DNA from: CAXMST01 sp963790085
Lineage (GTDB): Bacteria; Actinomycetota; Thermoleophilia; Solirubrobacterales; 70-9
Direction: 5' to 3'
DNA length: 64,000 nucleotides
NCBI GenBank assembly: GCA_963790085.1
Contig: CAWBNH010000001.1
Span: 247,645-311,644, forward strand
Shown here in pieces: positions 28,181 to 38,154 of the stretch; the first letter of the stretch is position 1; each line of letters begins with the position of its first letter. The position numbers were made by a program, and so were the translations under genes. Under the pieces are notes generated by a model. The model ran no database searches. It was not told the DNA's origin and saw nothing but the letters and a program-made list of their open reading frames with translations.

Positions 28181-29514
28181 GCGATCTCGGCGGCGACCCG
28201 CTCGCCGGAGCGGACCGCGCCGTCCATGTAGCCGTTCCAGACCGGGCTCGTCTCGGCGCCGGCCCAGTGCACCAGCCCCTCGGGCTCGCGCAGCAGCGAT
28301 CCGTAGTGGGTCCAGGTGCCGGGGCCGAGGTGGGCGCCGTAGCCGCCGCGAATCCACTCCTGCTCGGCCCAGTCCTGCTCGACGTACTCGAGCGGATCGC
28401 CCGCCTGGGGACCGAAGTAGCCCGCGAACCCGCTGAGCACGAGATCCTCTCTCGCGCCCGGGTCGAGCGCGGCGGCGCGGCGGCCGTGACCACCCTCGAG
28501 GAAGCCCATCAGGACGCCGCAGGAGCCGTCGCGGGGCGAGTTGTCGAAGGTGATCGCGAGCGCGTGGGTGGCGCTGCCGGCCTGGCCACTGAGGCCCGCG
28601 TCGCGCCAGAACGGGCGCTCGTAGCGGGCGCTGCACTTGATCACGTAGCCGGGCGGCATCCTCGCGTACAGATGGGCGCGCCGGCCGCTGAGCGGCGGGT
28701 CGAAGGAGATCCGGCCGATCACCGCCGGCGCGATCGCGACCACCGCCCGCCGAGCGCTGATCCTGCCCCACTCGCCGGCGAGCGTGACGCGATCTTCGTC
28801 CTGGGCGATCGAGCGCACGGGGCATTCGAGGCGGACCGCGTCGCCGAGGCGGTCCGCAAGCCGAATTGAGATCTCCTGTGAGCCGCCGACGAAGCGCGAC
28901 TCCTGGGCCCCGCCGCCGGTGCGCGTGAGCAGATCGAGGCTGCCGCCCGAGCGCAGGTAGAAGAGGAAGTGCAGCATCGAGATGTCCTCCGGCTCGGCCG
29001 AGAACACGGCCTCGACCACGACTCGCAGGAAGGCGCGTCCGAGTGAGGTCCGAACGTTGCGACGCAGCCAGGAGGCGACGGTCTCGGAGTCGAGCCGGTC
29101 CGCGCGGCGGGCCGACCATGGGGCCTCGAGCGGGATCGAGCCGGCGAGCCGATCAATCCGCCACTGGGCGAGGCCGAGGTCGGCGAGCACGTGCGCCGGC
29201 AGCCCGAAGCTCTCCCCCCGGTAGCGGACCAGCCTGCCGTCGCGCTGCAGCAGGTTGTCGCCCTCGTCCCAGGTCGGGTAGTGCTCGACGCCGAGCTCGG
29301 CCGCCAGCGCGTAGAGCCGGTCCTGGGTGGGGCCGACCCACTGGCCGCCGAGCTCGACGATCGTGCCGTCCGCGAAGCTGTGGTTCAGGGTCCGGCCGCC
29401 GACCCGGTCGCTGGCCTCGAGCACGGCGACGCTGCGGCCCGCAGCCGACAGCGCCCGGGCGGCGCTGAGGCCGGCGAGGCCCGCACCGACCACGGCGACG
29501 TCGAAGTCGCTCAT
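28168..29514 (-). CDS. Flavin-containing amine oxidase (FAD-dependent)
   Basis: 448 residues. N-terminal FAD motif DVAVVGAGLAGLSAARAL with VGGRTLNH, and the C-terminal family block HWAGAETSPVWNGYMDGA, as in monoamine/polyamine oxidases. No signal peptide, so it is cytoplasmic. The substrate is unknown. I start at ATG 29514 because it overlaps the stop of the upstream membrane-protein gene (ATGA). The order asd, membrane protein, amine oxidase on one strand suggests co-transcription, though no pathway is obvious. Confidence 0.9.
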   Translation of the reverse strand: MSDFDVAVVGAGLAGLSAARALSAAGRSVAVLEASDRVGGRTLNHSFADGTIVELGGQWVGPTQDRLYALAAELGVEHYPTWDEGDNLLQRDGRLVRYRGESFGLPAHVLADLGLAQWRIDRLAGSIPLEAPWSARRADRLDSETVASWLRRNVRTSLGRAFLRVVVEAVFSAEPEDISMLHFLFYLRSGGSLDLLTRTGGGAQESRFVGGSQEISIRLADRLGDAVRLECPVRSIAQDEDRVTLAGEWGRISARRAVVAIAPAVIGRISFDPPLSGRRAHLYARMPPGYVIKCSARYERPFWRDAGLSGQAGSATHALAITFDNSPRDGSCGVLMGFLEGGHGRRAAALDPGAREDLVLSGFAGYFGPQAGDPLEYVEQDWAEQEWIRGGYGAHLGPGTWTHYGSLLREPEGLVHWAGAETSPVWNGYMDGAVRSGERVAAEIAQSP

Positions 29515-31913
29515 CGGGCCCGGTACCAGTCGACGTAGCGCCCGCACACCTGACGCCGCTGAATCCTGCTGATCACGTCCCGCGGCGTCGCCGAGAGCGA
29601 GCCGAGATGGGCCTCATTCGGCGCCCGCAGGAGCCGGGCGAGCGCGTTCGGGCGGGCGGGCTCGACGACGACCTCGACCTCAGCCGCCGAATCGAGCTCG
29701 ACCTCACCGACCGGATAGAACGGGGTCGCTGACTCGGGGGTCACGCGGAAGTCGAGATTCGGATCGAGCTCCGTATCGAGGCCGAAGCCGGGCGCGCTCA
29801 CGCGCAGCGGCCGGCGGCTGTCGTACTGCAGCGAGATCAGCCAGCGCCCCTTGCCGAGCTCGAGGGTCTGGCTCGCCGCCCGCCCGTCGCTCGGGCTGTC
29901 GGTCGGCTGCCAGTCGACGACGCCGGTCCCGGGCGTCGAGCGCTCCTCCGGGGCGAGGATCACCGGCTCCTTCGCCCAGACCTGCGCGGTGCCCTTGCCG
30001 CCCGCCACCGACCGGTTGGTCCCGACGTCGCAGTCGAGCACGGCGCCGGGAGCGATCCCCTCGTCGAGGGTCTTGCGCCTCCCGACCAGCCCGGTCCGCT
30101 CCCAGAGGACGTAGTTCTCGGTCTCGACCACGGGCTCGAACCGGGGCGGCGGGCTCGAGGCGGGCCCGCCGGTGGTCGCGAGGATGTAGCGGAACTGATC
30201 GAGGGTCTTCGGGAAGACCGCGTCGATGTCGAACTTCTCCCCTCCCCCCTCGCCCCGCTGGAAGCGGGGACGGGCCTCCGCCACCGAGTAGAAGTTCGTG
30301 ACGATGCCGGTGACCTCGTCGGAGCCGGCGAGCTCGTAGGCGATGAAGTCGTCCCGCCCGAGGAACAGGACCTCCTCCCCCTCGACGACCGCGCGCACCT
30401 CGGCGAGCTCGCTCGCATGATCGTCGGGGCCGACGGAGGCCTGGCGCAGCGCGAGGAAGCTGGATGCGCCGGCGGCGGCGAAGAAGACGACGGCGAGCGC
30501 CGTCGCCGCCGGCCCGCGCGCGGAGAGCACCCCGCGGACGGCGATCAGCATCACCACCGGGGCGGCGATCGCGAGCGCCTTGGCCGCGATGTAGGGCGTG
30601 CTGAAGATCGCCGTGACCGCCCAGACGAGCGTGATCGCGAGCAGCGCTGCCGGCAGGGCGTAGAGCCTGCGCCGGCGGGCGTCGCGGAGTCCGAGCACGA
30701 GCGCCGCCAGGGCGACGGCCGACCCCAGGTAGAAGGCGAGCGCCGGTGGGCCGGCATCGGTGGCCGCGGTCCGGTAGTCGCCGGTCGGCCAGATCCCGAG
30801 CGCCTCGAGCGGGGAGATCGAGCCCTTGAGGTTGCCGAGGTCGGAGCCGAAGCGGTCGGGATTGAGCGCCTCGAGCCGGGCGAAGTCCGCGATCCGGCTC
30901 CATTCCTGGACCGTGGCGAGCAGCACCACGAGCAGGCCGCCGACCAGGTAGGGGGCGAATCGCCAGCGCCAGTCCGGTGGGAGCTTCGGGGCCGGCCGCA
31001 CGACCCAGACCCTGGTCGCGAGGACGAGCGCGCCGACCGCGCCGATCCAGAGCAGGCCGGGAAGGCTGTAGTTGAAGACGCTGGCGGCGGCGAGCACGGC
31101 GAGCGGCAGCACCCGGACGATCGGCCGGGTGCGACCCGAGGCGGGCAGATCGGGCTCGTCCGCGGTTCTGATCCCGACCAGCTGGGCGAGCAGCACAGCG
31201 AAGCCGATCAGGATCAGCGCCTGGAGCGGCTCCTTGAACGCCCCCTGCGCGAGGTAGGAGGCGGCGAGGTAGGCGACCGCGACCATCGTCGCGCCGAGCA
31301 CCCGGCGGGTTCGAGAGAGGTCGCCGCCGAGCAGGCCCAGCGCCAGCAGGCCGGCGAGCGGAGCGAGCGCCATCGTGAACCCGGCGAAGACCTCGACCAG
31401 ATCGGCACCGAGGCCCTCGCTGAGCGCGACCACGACCGCGTGTGGGCCGGTTGGATAGCCACCCTTGACGAAGCTCGGGACGAAGCCCGACGGCTCCCGC
31501 ACGTAGTCGGCGATCAGGAGGTGCGAGGCCATGTCGTCGTTGATCAGCCCGGCACCGAGGATCCCGACCTGCCCGGCGATCAGGAAGGGGAGCGAGGCGG
31601 CGAGCGAGGTGAGCAGGAGCACGGGCAGCGCGAGTGCGAGGTCGTCAGCGAGCCCGCGAATGCGGCGCCGCAGATACCAGGCCGAGACGGCCCCGGCGCC
31701 GAGCAGAGTTGCAAGCGCGGTCCAGCCGTGGCCGGGGAGCCGCGCGGCGACACCCGCCAGCACGAGCATCGCCCCGAGGCCGACCGCGGGAGCGATCCAC
31801 TGAAAGCCGATCGGGGCATCGGGGCGGACGCCGCGCGAGATCGAGACCAGAGCCTGCCCGATCAACGCCGCGGCGACGACGATCACGAGCAGCGATGCGT
31901 AGGCTGCGATCAA
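29511..31913 (-). CDS. Large polytopic membrane protein, GT-C-like architecture
   Basis: 800 residues. The first about 450 are highly hydrophobic with roughly 12-13 segments. An early loop with NDDMASHLLIADYVREPSGF carries paired Asp residues like the DD motif of GT-C glycosyltransferases. The last about 300 residues form a soluble beta-rich domain (WAKEPVILAPEERS, LGKGRWLISLQYDS), probably extracytoplasmic. I cannot name the family; a role in surface polysaccharide or lipid-linked sugar transfer is inference. The start is TTG at 31913, 33 bases after asd; no strong ribosome site, so the start is uncertain. Confidence 0.75.
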   Translation of the reverse strand: MIAAYASLLVIVVAAALIGQALVSISRGVRPDAPIGFQWIAPAVGLGAMLVLAGVAARLPGHGWTALATLLGAGAVSAWYLRRRIRGLADDLALALPVLLLTSLAASLPFLIAGQVGILGAGLINDDMASHLLIADYVREPSGFVPSFVKGGYPTGPHAVVVALSEGLGADLVEVFAGFTMALAPLAGLLALGLLGGDLSRTRRVLGATMVAVAYLAASYLAQGAFKEPLQALILIGFAVLLAQLVGIRTADEPDLPASGRTRPIVRVLPLAVLAAASVFNYSLPGLLWIGAVGALVLATRVWVVRPAPKLPPDWRWRFAPYLVGGLLVVLLATVQEWSRIADFARLEALNPDRFGSDLGNLKGSISPLEALGIWPTGDYRTAATDAGPPALAFYLGSAVALAALVLGLRDARRRRLYALPAALLAITLVWAVTAIFSTPYIAAKALAIAAPVVMLIAVRGVLSARGPAATALAVVFFAAAGASSFLALRQASVGPDDHASELAEVRAVVEGEEVLFLGRDDFIAYELAGSDEVTGIVTNFYSVAEARPRFQRGEGGGEKFDIDAVFPKTLDQFRYILATTGGPASSPPPRFEPVVETENYVLWERTGLVGRRKTLDEGIAPGAVLDCDVGTNRSVAGGKGTAQVWAKEPVILAPEERSTPGTGVVDWQPTDSPSDGRAASQTLELGKGRWLISLQYDSRRPLRVSAPGFGLDTELDPNLDFRVTPESATPFYPVGEVELDSAAEVEVVVEPARPNALARLLRAPNEAHLGSLSATPRDVISRIQRRQVCGRYVDWYRAR

Positions 31914-31946
31914 CGCCCGCGTCCCGGCATCAGCACGGTGCCCGGC

Positions 31947-33005
31947 TCAGGCCGCGGCCAGCGAGGGCTCGGGAACGCGGACCAGGCCGCGCTCGACCAG
32001 CAGCTCGGCAACCTGGACCGCGTTCGTCGCAGCCCCCTTGCGCAGGTTGTCGCCGACGATCCAGAGGTTGAGGCAGCGATCGTGTGAGGGGTCGCGGCGG
32101 ATCCGGCCGACGAGCACCTCATCACGGCCCGCGGCCTCACTCGCGATCGGATAGACGCCGGCCGCTGGGTCGTCGCGCACGATCAGCCCCGGCGCCGCGC
32201 TCAGCAACTCCCGGCAGCGCTCTGGGGAGAGCGGTTCGCGGGTCTGCACGTTGACCGACTCGGAGTGCGCGCCGAAGACCGGGACCCGGGCGCAGGTCGC
32301 CGAGATCCCGAGATCCGCCTGATCGGCGCCGAGGATCTTCCGCGTCTCGGCCATCAGCTTGCGCTCCTCGGTCGTGTAGTCGTCGCCCTCCTTGAAGACC
32401 TCGACCTGAGGCAGCACGTTGAAGGCGATCCGGTGGGGATACACGTGCGCCGCCGCCGGCTCGCCGTCGAGCTCGGCCCGGGTCTGTGCGCGCAGCTCAT
32501 CGATCGCCTTCTGACCGGTCCCCGAGACCGACTGGTAGGTGGAGATCACGAGGCGCTCGAGCCCGACCGCGTCGGCGATCGGCTTCAGCGCGACCACCAT
32601 CTGCATCGTCGAGCAGTTCGGGTTGGCGATCAGGCCACGATGGGCGTCGGCGTCGGTGGGGTTGACCTCGCTGACGACGAGCGGCACGTCCTCGTGCATC
32701 CTCCAGAAGCTCGTGTTGTCGACGACGACGGCGCCGGCCGCGACCAGACGCGGGGCCCACTCGGCGCTGACCGCACCGCCCGCTGAGGAGATCACCAGGT
32801 CGAGCCCGGCGATCGTCTCGTCGCTGAGCGCCACGCACTCGATCTCCCCGCCCGCGAACGAGATCGACCGCCCCGCGGATCGCTCTGAGGCGAACGGCAC
32901 CAGCTCCGCGACCGGGAACGAGCGCTCGGCCAGCACCTGCAGGATCGTCGAGCCGACGGCGCCGGTCGCGCCCAGCACCCCGACCCTGAGCTCGCGGGCA
33001 TTCAT
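31947..33005 (-). CDS. asd: Aspartate-semialdehyde dehydrogenase
   Basis: 352 residues. NADPH-binding GVLGATGAVGSTIL near the N-terminus, catalytic Cys131 in NPNCSTMQM, and SYQSVSGTGQK-like block (TYQSVSGTGQKAI). It reduces aspartyl phosphate to the semialdehyde, the second step to lysine, diaminopimelate, threonine and methionine. The preceding gene is lysC, the first step, only 33 bases upstream on the same strand. Even so, a TACCCT box sits exactly six bases before the ATG, so asd probably also has its own leaderless transcript. Confidence 0.96.
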   Translation of the reverse strand: MNARELRVGVLGATGAVGSTILQVLAERSFPVAELVPFASERSAGRSISFAGGEIECVALSDETIAGLDLVISSAGGAVSAEWAPRLVAAGAVVVDNTSFWRMHEDVPLVVSEVNPTDADAHRGLIANPNCSTMQMVVALKPIADAVGLERLVISTYQSVSGTGQKAIDELRAQTRAELDGEPAAAHVYPHRIAFNVLPQVEVFKEGDDYTTEERKLMAETRKILGADQADLGISATCARVPVFGAHSESVNVQTREPLSPERCRELLSAAPGLIVRDDPAAGVYPIASEAAGRDEVLVGRIRRDPSHDRCLNLWIVGDNLRKGAATNAVQVAELLVERGLVRVPEPSLAAA

Positions 33006-33011
33006 GCCACG

Positions 33012-33017
33012 AGGGTA
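33012..33017 (-). promoter_or_regulatory. -10 box (TACCCT) of leaderless asd promoter
   Basis: On the minus strand TACCCT is followed by CGTGGC and the ATG of asd (33005). It lies in the lysC-asd gap, giving asd a private promoter besides read-through from lysC. Confidence 0.5.
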
Positions 33018-33038
33018 AGGGAAAGAACCGGCTACCGC

Positions 33039-34328
<1,290 letters not shown>

Positions 34329-34410
34329 CCGGGCCGGGAGGATAGAGCGCCGCGCTTGGGCGATCCCTCGCGGCGGACCCGGCGTCCGATCAGATCGCAC
34401 CGCGGCCCGC

Positions 34411-34416
34411 TAGGGT
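34411..34416 (+). promoter_or_regulatory. -10 box (TAGGGT) of leaderless small membrane protein gene
   Basis: TAGGGT, then six bases, then the ATG at 34423. No Shine-Dalgarno is present between them. Confidence 0.5.
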
Positions 34417-34422
34417 CGGGCT

Positions 34423-34644
34423 ATGTACGTCTCAATCGGTGGGCCGATCTTCATCATCGCGGTCGGAGCGATTCTCCGCTTCGCGACCAACTTCGACATC
34501 TCGGGCGTCGACATGGACACGGTCGGGCTGATCCTGATGCTCGCCGGACTCGCTGCCCTGCTGCTCTCGCTCGGCGTGGCGCTGTTCAGCAACCCGAACC
34601 GAAACCGGGATACGAGCTCGAACCCGCAACGCCGCAGCCGCTGA
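34423..34644 (+). CDS. Small two-helix membrane protein (DUF6458-like)
   Basis: 73 residues. Two hydrophobic segments (about 5-21 and 34-54) flank a short polar loop (FDISGVDMDTVGLILMLAG), followed by a basic polar tail. The pattern of a G-I-D-M/L-x-T-V-G loop between two helices resembles the widespread actinobacterial DUF6458 small membrane proteins of unknown function. It is divergent from lysC and convergent with recR. Leaderless-type promoter. Confidence 0.7.
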   Translation: MYVSIGGPIFIIAVGAILRFATNFDISGVDMDTVGLILMLAGLAALLLSLGVALFSNPNRNRDTSSNPQRRSR

Positions 34645-34665
34645 GCCGACCCCGCACCCCGAGGA

Positions 34666-35262
34666 TCAGCCCAGCGTCCGCCGGCCGGCGAGCGCCCGGC
34701 CGAGGGTCACCTCGTCGGCGTGCTCGAGGTCGGCGCCGACCGGCAACCCGCTGGCGAGACGAGTGACCTTGACCTGACCGCGGAGCAGCTCGGCTAGGTG
34801 GTGAGCCGTCGCCTCGCCGGTCGTGGTCGGGTTCGTGGCGATCAGCACCTCCTCGACGTCGGAGCCGGTGACCCGCTCGACGAGCTCATCGATCCTCAGG
34901 TCGTCGGGGTCGATCCCGTCGATCGGCGAGAGGGCGCCGCCGAGCACGTGGTAGCGCCCGCGGAACTCACCGGTGCGCTCGACGGGGATCACGTCCTGCG
35001 GCTCCTCGACGACGCAGATCACGCTGTCGCTGCGCCGCTCGTCCTCGCAGATCATGCAGAGCCGGCCGCTCTCGGCGAGGTTGAAGCAGCGGCTGCAGAG
35101 CTCGATCGATCCCTTGACCTCACGGATCGCGTCGGCGAGGGCCAGCGCCTCCTCGTCGCTTTGGCGGAGCAGGTGGAAGGCGAGGCGCTGAGCGGTGCGG
35201 CGGCCGATCCCCGGGAGCTTGCCGAGCTCGGAGATCAGCCTCTCGACCGGGGCAGGGTACAA
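34666..35262 (-). CDS. recR: Recombination mediator RecR
   Basis: 198 residues, exactly the family length. Helix-hairpin-helix LGKLPGIGRRTAQRLAF, four-cysteine zinc finger CSRCFNLAESGRLCMIC, Toprim domain (VVEEPQDVIPVERTGEF, ATNPTTTGEATA) and C-terminal Walker-B-like block. Loads RecA at gaps with RecF/RecO. The fold starts at a TTG (35260-35262) just five bases after the ybaB stop. No ATG or GTG is available nearby, so TTG is the likely start. Last gene of a dnaX-ybaB-recR operon. Confidence 0.95.
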   Translation of the reverse strand: MYPAPVERLISELGKLPGIGRRTAQRLAFHLLRQSDEEALALADAIREVKGSIELCSRCFNLAESGRLCMICEDERRSDSVICVVEEPQDVIPVERTGEFRGRYHVLGGALSPIDGIDPDDLRIDELVERVTGSDVEEVLIATNPTTTGEATAHHLAELLRGQVKVTRLASGLPVGADLEHADEVTLGRALAGRRTLG

Positions 35263-35267
35263 GCGCC

Positions 35268-35627
35268 CTACATTCCCGGCAGGCCGAGCCCGCCGAGCCC
35301 GCCGGTGACGCCGCCGAGCTTGTTGTTCGCCCGCTCCTGAGCGGCGCGCAACGCCTCGTTGACCGCCGCAAGCACCATGTCTTGAAGCATCTCGACGTCC
35401 TCGGGGTCGACGGCGTCGGGGTCGATCTCGACCGAGCGCAGCTCGAGGTCGCCGCTGATCGTCACCTTGATCATGCCGCCACCGGCCGAGGCCTCGACGA
35501 TCTCGTCCTTGAGCTCCTCCTGCGCCTTCAGCATGTCCGCCTGCATCTGCTGGACCTGCTGCATCATCGCGCCCATGTCGGGCCCGCCGCCGGGCATACC
35601 ACCCGGCATTCCCTTGCGTCGCGTCAT
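35268..35627 (-). CDS. ybaB: YbaB/EbfC family nucleoid-associated protein
   Basis: 119 residues. Gly/Met-rich N-terminus (GMPGGMPGGGPDMG), central helix MMQQVQQMQADMLKAQEELK, then the beta-hairpin core (GGGMIKVTISGDLELRSVEI) and final helices. Dimeric DNA-binding protein; its gene conventionally sits between dnaX and recR, as here. The ATG overlaps the dnaX stop (ATGA), so it is coupled to dnaX. Confidence 0.94.
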   Translation of the reverse strand: MTRRKGMPGGMPGGGPDMGAMMQQVQQMQADMLKAQEELKDEIVEASAGGGMIKVTISGDLELRSVEIDPDAVDPEDVEMLQDMVLAAVNEALRAAQERANNKLGGVTGGLGGLGLPGM

Positions 35628-37462
35628 CAGCTCTCGCCCTCCTCGGCGTCCTCTGGTTTGTCGTCATCTGGGGGGTGCTCGATCAGCTCCTCGGCGTCGA
35701 ACTCGGCCTTGATGCGATCGACCAGCTCACGCTCGTCGATCCGCTCGGCGACCGGATCTGCTCCGGCCGGCTCGGAGTCCGGCTCCTCGTCGAGCATCAC
35801 GTAGCTCGGGCTGAGCCGCTCGCCGACGACGGTGCGAAGCGCCTCGGAGAAACGCTCGCGGTTCTCCTTCGCCTCGGCTTTGCGCTTGTTGAACGCCGCG
35901 CTCGGGGGAAAGCCGATCTCGACCGTCGAGCGCTCCGAATCGACGGCGACCGGGCGTGCCGCCTGAAATGCGGCGGACAGGAACTCCGAGCCCGAGTGCC
36001 TGACCTGGTCGACGATCGCCGGCCAGAGGCCCGCGAGCCGTTCGAGGTCGATCGCCTCCCCGGCGGCTTGGGCCGTCGCCTCGACTCTGCTTTCGACCTC
36101 GGTGCGGACCTCCTCGACCCGCGTCCGGACCTGCTCGGCGGTCGCAACCGCGCCCTGCGCGATCACCTCGACCGGGTTCGTCGCCGACGGCCCCTCGTCA
36201 ACCGCATCCGAGCCGGCTCGCGACATCTCTGCAGCCGGCGCGCGGTCGCCCTCGCGGTCGCCCTGGTCTGCGGGGTCCGGGCGCGCCGGCGCCGGGTCCG
36301 CGGCCGCCGCTTCCCCTCGCAGGGTGCGCTCGACCCGCTCCAGGCGCTGGGCGAGCGCGGCGCTCGAGGGATCGAGCTCCGGGCGGGCGGAACGGAGCAG
36401 GGCCAACTCGACCGTCATCCGGGGATCGTCGCCCTCGCGAACCGCGGCGATCGCCGCCGAGAGCTCGTCGATCGTCCGCAGCAGCGTGATCTCGTCGAGC
36501 CTTCGGGCCTGGGCCGAGAGCCGCTCCGCCTCCTCCTCGGCGACGAAGAAGTGGTCGGGTACCTCGCCGATCGTGCCGATCACCAGCAGCTGCCGCAGAT
36601 GGGCGACGAGATCGGTCGCGAACCGCGACGGGTCGCGGCCCGAGCCGGCTAGATCGGCGACCAGACCGAGCACCGCCTTGCCGTCGCCGGCCGCGACCGC
36701 ATCGGCGGCGCTGAACAGCAGGTCGGAGTCGGCCAGCCCGAGGACCTCGAGCACGTCCTCGGTCGCGATCTCGGTGCCGCTGTAGGCGACCAGCTGGTCG
36801 AGCGTGCCGAGCGCATCGCGGAAGCTCCCGTTGGCGGCGCGGGCGACGGCGCCGACCGCCGCCGAGTCGATCGAGATCTTCTCGGCCGCGGCCACGCGGC
36901 TCACTACCTCGGCGATGTTCTCCGGGGTAGGGCGGCTGAAGTCAAAGCGCTGGCAGCGATCGACGATCGTCGCCATCACCTTCTGCGGCTCGGTCGTCGC
37001 GAGCACGAAGACGGTGTTCGGCGGCGGCTCCTCGAGCGTCTTCAGGAAGGCATTCCAGGCCTCCCGGGTGAGCATGTGCGCCTCGTCGAGGATGTAGACC
37101 TTCCAGCCGCCCGCCGCGGGGGCGTAGGAGACCCGCTCGCGGAGATCGCGGATGTCGTCGACGGAGCGGTTCGAGGCGGCGTCCATCTCGATCACGTCGA
37201 GCGAGGTCCCCGCGGCGATCGAGCGGCAGGACTCGCACTCGCCACACGGCTCGAGGGTGGGACCCTCGACGCAGTTCAGCGAGCGGGCGAGGATCTTCGC
37301 CATCGAGGTCTTGCCGGTCCCGCGCGAGCCGACGAACAGATAAGCGTGGTGGATCCGGTCGCGCTCGAGCGCGTTGCGCAGGGTGCGGACCACGTGCTCC
37401 TGCCCGACCACCTGATCGAACGACTGGGGACGATGACGGCGATAGAGGGACTGCTCGCTCAC
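35627..37462 (-). CDS. dnaX: DNA polymerase III gamma/tau subunit
   Basis: 611 residues. N-terminal clamp-loader AAA+ domain with Walker A GSRGTGKTSM (about 45-54), zinc-binding cysteines C64, C73, C76, C79, DEAH-like Walker B (VYILDEAHML) and sensor SRC region (DRCQRF). Domain III follows, then an Ala/Glu-rich linker and a C-terminal tau-like domain. GTG start at 37462, seven bases after a TAGACT box, so transcription may start at the codon. Operon dnaX-ybaB-recR, with the SRP RNA gene upstream. No A-rich slippery site for gamma production was seen. Confidence 0.96.
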   Translation of the reverse strand: MSEQSLYRRHRPQSFDQVVGQEHVVRTLRNALERDRIHHAYLFVGSRGTGKTSMAKILARSLNCVEGPTLEPCGECESCRSIAAGTSLDVIEMDAASNRSVDDIRDLRERVSYAPAAGGWKVYILDEAHMLTREAWNAFLKTLEEPPPNTVFVLATTEPQKVMATIVDRCQRFDFSRPTPENIAEVVSRVAAAEKISIDSAAVGAVARAANGSFRDALGTLDQLVAYSGTEIATEDVLEVLGLADSDLLFSAADAVAAGDGKAVLGLVADLAGSGRDPSRFATDLVAHLRQLLVIGTIGEVPDHFFVAEEEAERLSAQARRLDEITLLRTIDELSAAIAAVREGDDPRMTVELALLRSARPELDPSSAALAQRLERVERTLRGEAAAADPAPARPDPADQGDREGDRAPAAEMSRAGSDAVDEGPSATNPVEVIAQGAVATAEQVRTRVEEVRTEVESRVEATAQAAGEAIDLERLAGLWPAIVDQVRHSGSEFLSAAFQAARPVAVDSERSTVEIGFPPSAAFNKRKAEAKENRERFSEALRTVVGERLSPSYVMLDEEPDSEPAGADPVAERIDERELVDRIKAEFDAEELIEHPPDDDKPEDAEEGES

Positions 37463-37469
37463 CGGCCTG

Positions 37470-37475
37470 AGTCTA
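37470..37475 (-). promoter_or_regulatory. -10 box (TAGACT) before dnaX
   Basis: On the minus strand TAGACT lies seven bases before the GTG start of dnaX (37462), with no Shine-Dalgarno between. Suggests a near-leaderless dnaX-ybaB-recR transcript separate from the upstream SRP RNA. Confidence 0.45.
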
Positions 37476-37550
37476 GACCCGCCGCGGACGCCCCCGGGCT
37501 TCCCCGATCTCAGACCTCGATCACGGCTCCCGATGCGAGCGCGGCGAGCG

Positions 37551-37775
37551 AGCGACCTGGACGCGCTGCGGCCAAGCGGGGCGAGAAAGAGGGCTGCAGC
37601 CCGTACTCCAGTACGGGCAAGGCCCGATGACAAGCACCGCGCAGCGCCGCAGCGATGGACTCCAGCGACCTGGACGCGCTGCGGCCAAGCGGGGCGAGAA
37701 AGAGGGCTGCAGCCCGTACTCCGGTACGGGCAAGGCCCGATGACAAGCACCGCGCAGCGCCGCAGCGCGTCCAGG
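37551..37775. repeat. Tandem 113-bp hairpin element (two copies) between ffs and dnaX
   Basis: Bases 37551-37654 recur at 37664-37767 with a single visible difference. Copy two (37669-37775) is bounded by a perfect 17-bp inverted repeat, CCTGGACGCGCTGCGGC and its complement; copy one has only one intact arm. Each copy also has a central hairpin: GCCCGTACT-cc-AGTACGGGC in copy one, and GCCCGTAC-tccg-GTACGGGC in copy two. With the dnaX promoter this accounts for the 374-base gap 37463-37836. It could be a REP/MITE-like element or a structured leader; no gene is supported here. Confidence 0.75.
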
Positions 37776-37836
37776 CAGGACCGTGCAGCCCTCCTTCGAA
37801 AGAGAGCCCCCGGGCGTGCCCGCCGTGGCTTGCTCG

Positions 37837-37933
37837 GGCCAGGTTGATCCGCGGCACTCGGCGGCGATCGCTTAAGGCTGCTTCCTTCCGGACCTGACCT
37901 GATTCGCGGGCCGACGTTGCGCAGGACCTGGCC
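37837..37933 (-). ncRNA. ffs: Signal recognition particle RNA, small bacterial type
   Basis: On the minus strand the invariant SRP core GGTCAGGTCCGGAAGGAAGC, followed by AGCC, lies at about 37876-37899. The predicted ends pair perfectly: GGCCAGGT at the 5' side (37926-37933) with ACCTGGCC at the 3' side (37837-37844), giving a single hairpin of about 97 nt, the size of the Alu-less bacterial 4.5S-type RNA. It binds Ffh and directs membrane proteins to the translocon. Its place upstream of dnaX-ybaB-recR is the conserved scr/ffs arrangement. Exact ends are inferred from pairing. Confidence 0.92.
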
Positions 37934-38154
37934 GTCAACGCTGCCCGCGGCGTACTGGCCCCGAAGGCCGGATCCTCGGGCGGGCGTTCAGCCCCGCTAG
38001 AGCGGATTGCGGGTAAAGGGCACCGCTAATTCCCCGCTCAGCACGGTCCGCCCTGAATCCTACCGGCAGCGGCCGCCCGCTGGCCGCAAGACCGAGCCCA
38101 GGTCGCCTTTTCCTCAAGCATCGGGCCGGGGCCGCCGACTGAGGGCAGGTAGGG

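Noticed and set aside
35627..37462. Programmed frameshift for dnaX gamma production
   Set aside because: No A-rich or GC-rich slippery heptamer with a following stem was seen, and the C-terminal domain is intact.
37551..37775. CRISPR array
   Set aside because: Only two units, no spacers, units have terminal inverted repeats; not CRISPR.
37510..37938. Open frames through the repeat and SRP RNA region
   Set aside because: They encode the repeated element and the RNA gene itself; no protein evidence.
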